From Candidatus Methylospira mobilis (GTDB taxonomy: Bacteria; Pseudomonadota; Gammaproteobacteria; Methylococcales; Methylococcaceae), in NCBI RefSeq assembly GCF_009498235.1, contig NZ_CP044205.1, forward strand, positions 1,923,389 to 1,987,388: 64,000 nt of DNA. Direction: 5' to 3'. A program made the translations under genes and the position numbers. The notes under the pieces are model-generated. The model did not search any database and was not told the DNA's origin. It was given only the letters and a program-made list of their open reading frames with translations. Positions 1 to 7,208 of this stretch are shown here, in pieces. Each line of letters starts with the position of its first letter. Position 1 is the stretch's first letter.

Positions 1-619
1 CAGCAATATCTCCGATGTCCAAACGCGTTTTATTGATGTGCAGGATTTCGTGGTATCGATCCAGATTGTGCTGAAACAGTTCGACGTTTTTTTGCGTCAA
101 TAGCAGGTTGTAGTAGGCATGACGTAACGCATTGCTCAATATCCGCACCAGATCGCGCAAGTCGTAGCCCAGCGCTTCAGTGCCCAATGCGCTGCTTTCC
201 ATGCGTAGCGCGCGCTTGCCGGCGGTGATAATCAATTGTTCGATACGGATCGACCAGGCAGACATGTAGCCTTGAGGCCAGACCTTGTTGACCGCGGGCG
301 AGACTTGTTTGGTATAGCTCATTTCATTGAGCATGTAGAACTCGGTATCTACCGACGGGTTGGGCAATGCGGCGGCGATAATCTGTTCCGCTTCGCCGCG
401 CTCCAGGTCGTAGTGCGCGGTGATAAGGTCGAGATTGCGTTCGTAAAACAATTTCAATGCCTGCTGTTCGCTAACGACCACAGGCGCGGGTGTTGCAGTT
501 TCGGCGGCATGGATGGATGTTGTCCATAACAGCGCGACCAGGAAGCAGAGCCGTTGCGTTAACCGGCGTGGCGACAGGTTTCCTGTGCGTTCCAAAGTGT
601 TGATGAGTTTCACGTCCAT
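1..619 (-). CDS. TolC/CzcC-type outer-membrane efflux protein, copy 3 (partial, C-terminus outside window)
   Basis: About 206 N-terminal residues are visible, running off the window edge without a stop. The start ATG at 619 is followed by a hydrophobic signal segment ending near AAET, then the block EQQALKLFYERNLDL and AAALPNP, which also opens the two genes upstream. These are the N-terminal features of the outer-membrane efflux (OEP/CzcC) family, whose trimers form the outer-membrane exit duct of RND or type I pumps. It begins 8 bp after the stop of the preceding paralogue, so it is the third gene of a tandem operon. No pump or membrane-fusion gene is in view; these could lie beyond the window. 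The substrate cannot be told from the sequence. Confidence 0.85.
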   Translation of the reverse strand, partial: MDVKLINTLERTGNLSPRRLTQRLCFLVALLWTTSIHAAETATPAPVVVSEQQALKLFYERNLDLITAHYDLERGEAEQIIAAALPNPSVDTEFYMLNEMSYTKQVSPAVNKVWPQGYMSAWSIRIEQLIITAGKRALRMESSALGTEALGYDLRDLVRILSNALRHAYYNLLLTQKNVELFQHNLDRYHEILHINKTRLDIGDIA

Positions 620-627
620 ACGGTTTA

Positions 628-2004
628 TCAGTGAACCTCTTGTCCTGTCGCCATAATCAGATCGGCCCATGCGTTGCTGCGGTCCCCCAGCGCGTTGTAA
701 TATTCCTGCATCATCTCCTTGTAGGTGCGCACGGCGTCGAGCAGCTCGAGAAAGCCGGTAGCCCCTTTCCTGTACGCGAATTCTACCGCCTTTCTACGCG
801 CTTCAATCCGCTGCAATACCGATTGCTCGAAACTGTGCGTGATAGCCTCCGCGCTTTTCCAGGATGCCTGAGCGTTTATGACGTCGGCGTGTATGTTTTG
901 TTCGGATTGCTGGATAAAAACCCTGGCTTTATTCAGTTCGGTCATGGATGCGGCGATTTCGCCTTCCTGCCGGTAAAACAGCGGTAAATCGAGTTTGAAT
1001 CCCACGCCGCCCGAACTTACATAGAAGTTACCAGGGTCTTTCAGGTAATAGCCGATCAAGGTGATGTCGGGTATGACCATGCGTTTCGCCAGTTCGCGAT
1101 TTTTTTCGGCTTGAGCGACGCGTATTTTCGATGCAGCCAGGTCAGGGCGCTTATCCAGCGCCTGTTTGATCAGCTCGTTTTGCGGCTTGAGTCCTATGCC
1201 GTCGCCGGCGGATTCCGGCCATTGCCCGGTGGCCTGGATATCGATCGCATGCTCCGGCCATCCCATCAGCAGCAGCAGCTCGGCTTGTGCGCGTTTAAAT
1301 TCCGCCTCGGTGGTATCCACGTCGCTTTCCGCCTGCAGCGACTCCACTTCGATGCGCGTGTAGTCGTAGCCGGCGATATCGCCGACATCCAGGCGGATTT
1401 TGTTGGCATTTACTATCTTGCGGTAGCGTTCCAGATTGCTTTGCGCCAGCTCCGCGCTTTTTTGTGCGAGCAGCAGTGCGTAATAAGCATGGCGCACGGC
1501 ATTGCTTAGCGTGCGCACGGTGTTGCGTAAATCGTATTCGAGTCCCTGCGTACCCAGCTCGCTTCCTTCTATGCGCAGGGTGCGTTTGCCGGCGGTGATA
1601 ATCATCTGTTCGATACGCAGCCCCCAGGAGGGAAAGCTGCCTTGCGCCCAGCTTACGCGGCTATTGGGCGAGATTTGCTTGGTCCAGATCATCGAATTGA
1701 TTTCGTTAAAATCGGCCTGGGCAGACGGGTTGGGCAGCGCCGCGGCGATGATTTGTTGCGCTACGCCGCTCTCTATATCGTAATGGGCCAGAATCAGATC
1801 GATATTGCGTTCGAAGAATAGTTTCAACGCCTGTTGTTCGGTAATCGTAAACGGTGGCGGATTGTCGATTTCCGCGCCATGCGCAGGGCACAAGAAAATA
1901 ATCGCCGTGAAACCTAACGCTTTTATCAAATTTGCAAGCCCTGCGCATCGCCGGCTGACTGGTTGCAACTTACGGATGCGAGACGGGTTCCGGGGGCTGA
2001 TCAT
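628..2004 (-). CDS. TolC/CzcC-type outer-membrane efflux protein, copy 2
   Basis: A 458-residue protein. The ATG at 2004 is used because its A overlaps the TGA stop of the upstream paralogue (TGATG), a classic translational coupling; the open frame extends further upstream only as a shadow of that gene. The N-terminus is a long basic segment followed by a hydrophobic stretch ending in AHG-A, consistent with a signal peptide. Family features are EQQALKLFFERNIDL, AAALPNP, IITAGKRTLR and a C-terminal GATGFLELLDAVRTY segment, giving the usual two OEP repeats of long helices. It is closely similar to copies 1 and 3 over the whole length. Role: outer-membrane duct of an efflux or secretion pump, substrate unknown. 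Confidence 0.9.
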   Translation of the reverse strand: MISPRNPSRIRKLQPVSRRCAGLANLIKALGFTAIIFLCPAHGAEIDNPPPFTITEQQALKLFFERNIDLILAHYDIESGVAQQIIAAALPNPSAQADFNEINSMIWTKQISPNSRVSWAQGSFPSWGLRIEQMIITAGKRTLRIEGSELGTQGLEYDLRNTVRTLSNAVRHAYYALLLAQKSAELAQSNLERYRKIVNANKIRLDVGDIAGYDYTRIEVESLQAESDVDTTEAEFKRAQAELLLLMGWPEHAIDIQATGQWPESAGDGIGLKPQNELIKQALDKRPDLAASKIRVAQAEKNRELAKRMVIPDITLIGYYLKDPGNFYVSSGGVGFKLDLPLFYRQEGEIAASMTELNKARVFIQQSEQNIHADVINAQASWKSAEAITHSFEQSVLQRIEARRKAVEFAYRKGATGFLELLDAVRTYKEMMQEYYNALGDRSNAWADLIMATGQEVH

Positions 2005-3314
2005 CAATGAACCTCTTCTCCGGTCGCCATGACCAGATCGGCCCACGCCGTGCTGCGATTCGCCAGCGCGTTGTAATACTCCTGCATCATGGTTTTGTAG
2101 TTGTGTTCGGCGTCGAGCAGTTCGAGGAACCCGGATGCGCCTTTCTGGTAAGCTATCTCGGCCGATTTTCTGAGCATCTTGATGCGGCTGAGCGTAGACA
2201 GTTCGAAGCGCCGGGTGATCTCCTCCGCCTTTTTCCATGCGGCCTGGGTTTTCATGACGTCTCCGCGTATTCCCTGTTCGGTTTGGCGAATGAACAGTTG
2301 CGCCTTGTTCAGGTTAACCTCGGCTGAAGCGATTTCCCCTTCCTGCCGATAAAACAGCGGCAGATCGGTTTCGAATCCGACGCCGCCTTGATCAGTAAAA
2401 AAGTTTCCCGGGTCTTTCATGTAATAACCGTGCAGGGTTATGTCCGGTATGACCAGCCGTTTTGCCAGCTCGCGGTCTTTTTCCGCCTGTGCGACGCGGG
2501 TTCTGGCAGCGGCCAGGTCGGGCCGTTTTTCCAGGGCGCGCACGACTTGCTCGTTTTGTGATTTGCCGCCTTGTTCAGAGCCGATTACGGACCATTGTTC
2601 CGCAGCCTGGATGTTGAACGCGTTTTCCGGCCAGCCCAGCAGCAATAACAGCTCGGCCTGGGTACGCTTGAGCTCCGCCAGTGAAGCGCCGACATCATTT
2701 TCCGCGTTCAACGCTTCCACTTCGATGCGGGTATAGTCGTATTCGGCTATGTCGCCGATATCCAGGCGTGTTTTATTCGCATGCAGAATGCTGTGATAAC
2801 GATCAAGATTATTTTGCGCCAGCTCGGCGGTTTTTTGCGCCAGAAGCAAATCGTAATAGGCGTGACGCAAAGCATTGCCCAGCACCCGTACCGTATCGCG
2901 CAAGTCGTATTCCAGCGCCCGTGTCCCCAATTCGCTGCTTTCCATGCGTAGCGTGCGCTTGCCGGCGGTGATGATCATCTGTTCTATGCGCACCATCCAG
3001 GCCGGGAAAGCGCCTTGTGGCCAGCTGAGAGCGGTGTTGGGCGAAACCTGTTTGTTCCAGATCATTTCGTTGATTTCGCTGAGTTCGGCATCGACTCTGG
3101 GGTTGGGCAAGGCTGCGGCGATGATTTGTTCGGCCGCTCCGCGCTCTATGTCGTAGTGCGCCAGGATCAGGTCCAGATTGCGTTCGAAAAATAATTTCAG
3201 CGCCTGATGCTCGTTGATGACGACGGGCGTGCCGGTAATTTCGGCGCCATGCGCAGCCTGCAGCATAAGCAGGGCGCTCAGGAAACATATCCTTATCAGA
3301 TCAGGTAAACTCAT
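2004..3314 (-). CDS. TolC/CzcC-type outer-membrane efflux protein, copy 1
   Basis: A 436-residue protein with a short signal peptide (cleavage likely after AAHG) and the OEP pattern EQQALKLFFERNLDL, AAALPNP, IITAGKRTLRMESSELGT, then the second repeat ending GASGFLELLDAEHNYK. It is the first of three tandem paralogues and shares long identical stretches with copy 2. Its stop overlaps the start of copy 2. The length suits CzcC-like proteins, which work with RND metal or drug pumps. The three-fold tandem duplication is unusual, since one duct gene normally serves one pump. Confidence 0.9.
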   Translation of the reverse strand: MSLPDLIRICFLSALLMLQAAHGAEITGTPVVINEHQALKLFFERNLDLILAHYDIERGAAEQIIAAALPNPRVDAELSEINEMIWNKQVSPNTALSWPQGAFPAWMVRIEQMIITAGKRTLRMESSELGTRALEYDLRDTVRVLGNALRHAYYDLLLAQKTAELAQNNLDRYHSILHANKTRLDIGDIAEYDYTRIEVEALNAENDVGASLAELKRTQAELLLLLGWPENAFNIQAAEQWSVIGSEQGGKSQNEQVVRALEKRPDLAAARTRVAQAEKDRELAKRLVIPDITLHGYYMKDPGNFFTDQGGVGFETDLPLFYRQEGEIASAEVNLNKAQLFIRQTEQGIRGDVMKTQAAWKKAEEITRRFELSTLSRIKMLRKSAEIAYQKGASGFLELLDAEHNYKTMMQEYYNALANRSTAWADLVMATGEEVH

Positions 3315-3404
3315 GGAGCGCGGTTACTGTAAAAGGTGCAGGTATGGAGTCATTGCCAATCGGCGCAGGCGGCTCGATATGGAACAGTAGAGTTTACCCG
3401 ATGT

Positions 3405-3707
3405 TTATTTCTGTGGCGCAGGGTAGGGCGTTGCATGCGTTGCCGGTTCCTGTTGTTTTTCCTCGACCGGCTCTTCAGCGGACGAAAAATCCGGAGCCAG
3501 TATTGCGGCCATCCATTTCATGGCGGTTGAATCCTGTTCCGGAGGCGGGGAGCCCGGCTGATTCCAGTGCCGTTCCAGTAATTTCCCCATACGCTGATCG
3601 ATAGCAGCTGTAATCGACTGATCCAACGCATCGGAAAAGACCGGTGTAGTCAAGCATGTCAACGCTATAACTCCAAAGCAATAATTAGTGTTGCGGTTGT
3701 ATTTCAT
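3405..3707 (-). CDS. Small exported protein, unknown function
   Basis: A 100-residue protein with an N-terminal hydrophobic segment (about residues 10-25, ending near VFSDA) that looks like a Sec signal peptide. The mature part is short, polar and proline-rich with a Gln/Glu-rich middle (EEPVEEKQQEP). It lies about 90 bp upstream of the tandem efflux genes on the same strand and may be the first gene of that transcript. No known domain was recognised. The position suggests an accessory periplasmic protein for the efflux locus, which is inference only. Confidence 0.55.
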   Translation of the reverse strand: MKYNRNTNYCFGVIALTCLTTPVFSDALDQSITAAIDQRMGKLLERHWNQPGSPPPEQDSTAMKWMAAILAPDFSSAEEPVEEKQQEPATHATPYPAPQK

Positions 3708-4206
3708 TGCGTGGATCCAGGTGTCAAAAATTCCGGGCTGTGGAACTATAGTTTATGCGCTGGGGGCGCGGTATGTTCGGTTCATGTCTGATCGGCTCGA
3801 AGTGTACAATCCGCCTGAAAAAAACGAGAGCCATTCAGGATGTGTGAAGCAATGCCGAATGATCGAATTTAGTGCAATATGCTCTCATATGTTTCATATT
3901 CAGGATAGCAGCATTTTCCGTGCCGTATACTCAATGACTTGTTTTATTCGCTTGTCTCTGTGTTAGCTATTGTTATATATGTAAAAATAATGGTGATGTG
4001 GATGGCCGGCCTGCGAATGAACAACCTACCTCCGCATTGGCGTACATTTGAATCCGGGTAGAGGTGGATATGAACCACCTGGTATATCCCGTCCCTATTC
4101 AACCCGTTCGTTTGCGGCGCCATCCGGGCGGGTTTTACAATGAATTATTGAATTTACCGCCGGGGAGGTTAGTAGCTGCATCAGGAATTGATTTTACACA
4201 AAGTAA
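3708..4206. other. Intergenic stretch without a convincing gene
   Basis: About 500 bp between two minus-strand genes. It has short open frames on the plus strand (3688-3966 and a 46-codon frame at 4070-4210 preceded by GAGGTGG) but no recognisable protein or strong promoter. The promoter of the efflux locus must lie at its left end, reading leftward. Confidence 0.4.
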
Positions 4207-5001
4207 TTAATCTTCCTTATTCCATATTTTTTTATCATAGCCTAAAGACGTTAATGCATTCTGCTGCTGCTTGCTTAAGTTATCCCAGGAGGTGCCTTCG
4301 GATGCCGGGGTTTCAGTATCTGACCCCCAATTCCTGCCGTTCCAGCCTAAAATAACCCAAAGTTTTTTCTCTTCCGCGGACAACTCATCCCATTCAAAAT
4401 TCTCCCAGAAGTTATCAGGGTCACCTTTGGGTATGCGTACGCCAGCCCTGACCTCGGTTGGGTGCGCGCCCGTTTCAGTTTGCGTTGCGGAGTTATCCGA
4501 TTTCGAGGCGGGCGCCGATGCCGCCGCAGTATCCGGCACCGCGGTATCGGGAGCTGTTTTCTGGGCTGGCGCAGTTGTCTCTGCAGTATTGGGCTGATTG
4601 ATATCTATCTGCTTGCCGGTAGTCTTTTCTTCTGAAATCGGGCTGGAGGTTTGCCATTGTCCCTGTTCCTTTATTAAGTCGAAATTGGCGATAATAAAAA
4701 TACCTATCGTCGATGCAATGAAAAACAGGTAAGCGATGCCTGCCCATAGAACCCATTTTCTTTGCACCGCCTTGAAGTGTTCTATGCTTTCCCATTCTTT
4801 ATTTCGCCATGCCCATGCATTGCCTTTCGCGCCGAGCACGAAGGGCATGATAAAGCCGACAACTGGAACAAAGGTTAGCAGCGCTATAAAAGTATTATTG
4901 CCTATGCCCCATATCCAGCTTAATAAAAACGCGCCCCAATTCCATCTATCAATTTCTGCAGGAACGGCTTTATTGTTATCCTGGCCTGACGTGTTAATCA
5001 T
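4207..5001 (-). CDS. Membrane protein with two C-terminal W-LG(Y/W)-W repeats
   Basis: 264 residues. The start at 5001 has an AGGAAA ribosome site 7 bases upstream. The N-terminus has the RWNWGAFLLSWIWGI motif and two or three hydrophobic segments (about residues 22-60 and 84-108), a pattern seen in small inner-membrane proteins of unknown role. A low-complexity Thr/Ala/Pro linker (about 130-175) follows. The C-terminus carries two similar units, each of the form W-x-x-LS, then LG(W or Y), then W: EWDELSAEEKKLWVILGW with RNW, and SWDNLSKQQQNALTSLGY with KIW. The function is not known. The repeats look like a small helical binding module exposed on one side of the membrane. Confidence 0.75.
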   Translation of the reverse strand: MINTSGQDNNKAVPAEIDRWNWGAFLLSWIWGIGNNTFIALLTFVPVVGFIMPFVLGAKGNAWAWRNKEWESIEHFKAVQRKWVLWAGIAYLFFIASTIGIFIIANFDLIKEQGQWQTSSPISEEKTTGKQIDINQPNTAETTAPAQKTAPDTAVPDTAAASAPASKSDNSATQTETGAHPTEVRAGVRIPKGDPDNFWENFEWDELSAEEKKLWVILGWNGRNWGSDTETPASEGTSWDNLSKQQQNALTSLGYDKKIWNKED

Positions 5002-5081
5002 GATGCTTTCCTGTTATTTGCCGGTAGTTATTAATTGGCGCCCGGAGTGATTGAATTATCCGTTTTTCGATGCCCGGATCT

Positions 5082-5915
5082 TCATCGGCTTAACTCTAGT
5101 AGGCTGCCGTTGTGTGCATAAAAAGATTGACTTCTGTTTTGCTGTATGAACGGTTTCTGACGGGCGCCGATTTCACAAGCAATATGACGATTTTGTGACA
5201 AATTTTGTCTCGATATGTAATAATTCGATCTATCATCATAACGCGCGCAAGGCTGATTGCAAGTATGGCGGGTGTATGATTTTTCGATGGACGAACGGAT
5301 TACACTTTCAATATTTGCACGCTGATCCAAGGTTACACTCAGGTCCTTTATAATACCGTCGTTGATACCATAAATCCATCCGTGAACTTTCAGATTTTGA
5401 CCTCGTCGCCAGGCGTGACCTACCACCGTCGTGCGGGCTATATTTCGAACCTGCTCTATTACATTAAACTCACATAGCGCTTTCCAGCGGGTATTGAAAT
5501 CCAATTGATTGCTCATCCAGGCTTCGTGATGGCCGATCACATCCTGAATATGGCGCAGCCAGTTATCGACCAGTCCGTGAGCGCTGCCCTCTAGCGCAGC
5601 GCATACTCCTCCGCAGCCATAATGGCCAACAACAAGTATGTGTTCGACCTGTAGTACGTCGATAGCATACTGGATAACGGAAAGGCAATTCAGATCGCTA
5701 TGGACAACCAGGTTGGCGACATTGCGATGCTCGAATATCTCGCCCGGCTTGAGACCGGTAACCTGAGTTGCAGGCACCCGGCTGTCCGAGCACCCTATCC
5801 AAAGATATTTGGGGGTTTGCATCAGGTTGGATTTTTCAAAAAAATCCGGGTCGGCGGCATAAGTTGCCGTAGCCCAGCGCCGGTTACTCTCAAGCAGGTG
5901 ATTTAGGTTCGTCAT
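5082..5915 (-). CDS. can: Beta-class carbonic anhydrase (copy 1)
   Basis: 277 residues from ATG 5915, which has an AAGGAT ribosome site; the open frame further upstream is not conserved. It interconverts CO2 and bicarbonate in the cytoplasm. Zinc ligands of the beta class are present: Cys42 in WIGCSDSRVPA with the Asp-Arg dyad, and HYGCGG for the His/Cys pair. EHRNVANLVVHSDLN is also typical. Compared with E. coli Can (about 220 residues) it has a C-terminal extension of about 60 residues with extra Cys. A second, shorter copy lies at 30469-31206. The gene follows a small exported four-Cys protein (6074-6394) about 160 bp upstream on the same strand, and the second copy is also next to a homologue of that protein. 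Confidence 0.95.
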   Translation of the reverse strand: MTNLNHLLESNRRWATATYAADPDFFEKSNLMQTPKYLWIGCSDSRVPATQVTGLKPGEIFEHRNVANLVVHSDLNCLSVIQYAIDVLQVEHILVVGHYGCGGVCAALEGSAHGLVDNWLRHIQDVIGHHEAWMSNQLDFNTRWKALCEFNVIEQVRNIARTTVVGHAWRRGQNLKVHGWIYGINDGIIKDLSVTLDQRANIESVIRSSIEKSYTRHTCNQPCARYDDRSNYYISRQNLSQNRHIACEIGARQKPFIQQNRSQSFYAHNGSLLELSR

Positions 5916-6073
5916 GGCTGACCGGTATCCTTTTGAAAAAACCTTGTTGTGGTGTTGCGCCTTGCGTTCCCTGTAATTGACAGGAACGCGCCGGTGGTTA
6001 TGAGGGTGAAAGGGGGTAACACTCCAGCGCCCGCCGTTCACCCAATTCATGCAAACTGTATTAATGGTCCGAA

Positions 6074-6394
6074 TTAATCATGCCAGTTGGAATGCTTCTC
6101 ACATATCTTGTTTACCGAAGCGCCCTTGTCCGACTCGGAGAATTTAGCCAAGCTGCCTTTAAAATCATCCGGTGTTTCATTCCACAGACACTCGCAAAAA
6201 GCTTCCGCTTTTGTCTGGCCGGCAACGGGGCTTTTATCGCTGCCGCCTTCCCATCTGTTCATGGCGTATGCTTTACAGGCGAGATACTGGGGGTCTCCGG
6301 GGGGTACGTCGTTATAGCCGCCGGCGGCCAGTGCGAAGTGTGCCGCCAACGATAGAGTCAAAGCTGAAACAAGTGCTGCAAGTATGCGATTCAT
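6074..6394 (-). CDS. Small exported four-cysteine protein (copy 1)
   Basis: 106 residues with a clear Sec signal peptide ending near ALAAGG. The mature part begins AGGYNDVPPGDPQYLAC and contains four Cys in a C-(x)n-CEC-(x)n-C arrangement (LAC, FCECLWNE, KICEKH), plus several conserved Trp and Lys. The family was not recognised. The Cys spacing would suit two disulphides or a metal or redox site in the periplasm. A close homologue lies at 31555-31875, and both copies neighbour a beta-carbonic anhydrase gene, here upstream of it. A link with CO2/bicarbonate handling is inferred from that context only. Confidence 0.8.
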   Translation of the reverse strand: MNRILAALVSALTLSLAAHFALAAGGYNDVPPGDPQYLACKAYAMNRWEGGSDKSPVAGQTKAEAFCECLWNETPDDFKGSLAKFSESDKGASVNKICEKHSNWHD

Positions 6395-6516
6395 AATATG
6401 TATCTCTCATTTTTAAGTAAGGTGCCATGATGGATTCATGGGGTAGTCATTCAATTGCCGCCGCGCTTCTGCTGCTCGACGGTGTGAATTATTGTATGGC
6501 TCGGCCTGTTGCTTTC

Positions 6517-6560
6517 ATATGGTCCAAAAAGACCATTTTTTTGGTCCAAAAAGACCATAT
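6517..6560. promoter_or_regulatory. Two tandem dyads GGTC-N6-GACC upstream of the response regulator
   Basis: The 14-bp dyad GGTCCAAAAAGACC occurs twice (6521-6534 and 6543-6556), 22 bp start to start (about two helical turns), flanked on both outer sides by ATAT and separated by a T tract. The block ends about 35 bp before the start of the LuxR-type regulator at 6594. The layout is typical of a paired binding site for a dimeric regulator, possibly that regulator itself. The binding protein is unknown. Confidence 0.5.
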
Positions 6561-6593
6561 GAGAGTTCTTTCGTTGGTGGTTTAATAAGGCGC

Positions 6594-7208
6594 ATGATTA
6601 CCGCACATATTTTATTAATTGACGACCACGCCATGTTTCGTACCGGGCTAAGCCTGATACTGGGTTCGGGCTTGCCTGAGGCGCAGATAATAGAGGCTGG
6701 TTCACTGGATACGGCAATACACAACACATTAGATAATGTTGATGTGGTATTGCTGGATATTAATCTGCCCGGCCTGAACGGAATGGATGGCATTGCGTTG
6801 CTCAAACGTAAATGGCCGCGGGCGCCCATACTGATATTGTCGTCCCAGGATGATGCGGCGACCGTAAGCATGGCGCTGGTTCGCGGCGCGGCGGGTTTTA
6901 TTTCGAAAGCTGCGACAGCAGAAAAGATTATCGAATCAACGCGTCTCGCCTTACGAGGCGGTTTTCCCGTGCCCTCGGCGGCAACAAGCAGGAGCTCACA
7001 GCGAAGTTTGACTCCGCGCCAATGCGAGGTGCTCGATTTGTTGAACCAGGGACTATCGAATAAACTCATCGCTCGCCAGCTTTCGCTTTCCGATAATACC
7101 GTGCGCAGGCATGTTCAGGATATCCTGGAGTTTTTTTCGGTGCAGAGCCGGGCGGAAGCGGTGTTCGAGGCGCGCCGGCGTGGATTGGTGGGCCGCAGTG
7201 AGCGCTGA
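6594..7208 (+). CDS. LuxR/FixJ-type response regulator
   Basis: 204 residues from ATG 6594 (TAAGG ribosome site 3-7 bases upstream); the frame extends upstream through the dyad repeats and is not used. It has an N-terminal receiver domain with the acidic pair D10-D11, phospho-acceptor D55 in LLDINLPG and Lys in FISKAA. A C-terminal LuxR helix-turn-helix follows (LTPRQCEVLDLL to NTVRRHVQDIL). It acts as a transcription factor controlled by phosphorylation. Its end overlaps the next gene, a hybrid histidine kinase, so the two form a two-component pair. The pair lies directly upstream of the pqq operon, so control of PQQ-dependent oxidation is possible but not shown. Confidence 0.92.
   Translation: MITAHILLIDDHAMFRTGLSLILGSGLPEAQIIEAGSLDTAIHNTLDNVDVVLLDINLPGLNGMDGIALLKRKWPRAPILILSSQDDAATVSMALVRGAAGFISKAATAEKIIESTRLALRGGFPVPSAATSRSSQRSLTPRQCEVLDLLNQGLSNKLIARQLSLSDNTVRRHVQDILEFFSVQSRAEAVFEARRRGLVGRSER

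Noticed and set aside
3688..3966. Plus-strand 92-codon frame upstream of the efflux locus
   Set aside because: No family resemblance and no ribosome site; it overlaps the promoter region of the minus-strand operon.
4070..4210. 46-codon plus-strand frame with a fair ribosome site (GAGGTGG)
   Set aside because: Too short, no recognisable sequence, and it ends within the tail of a gene on the other strand.
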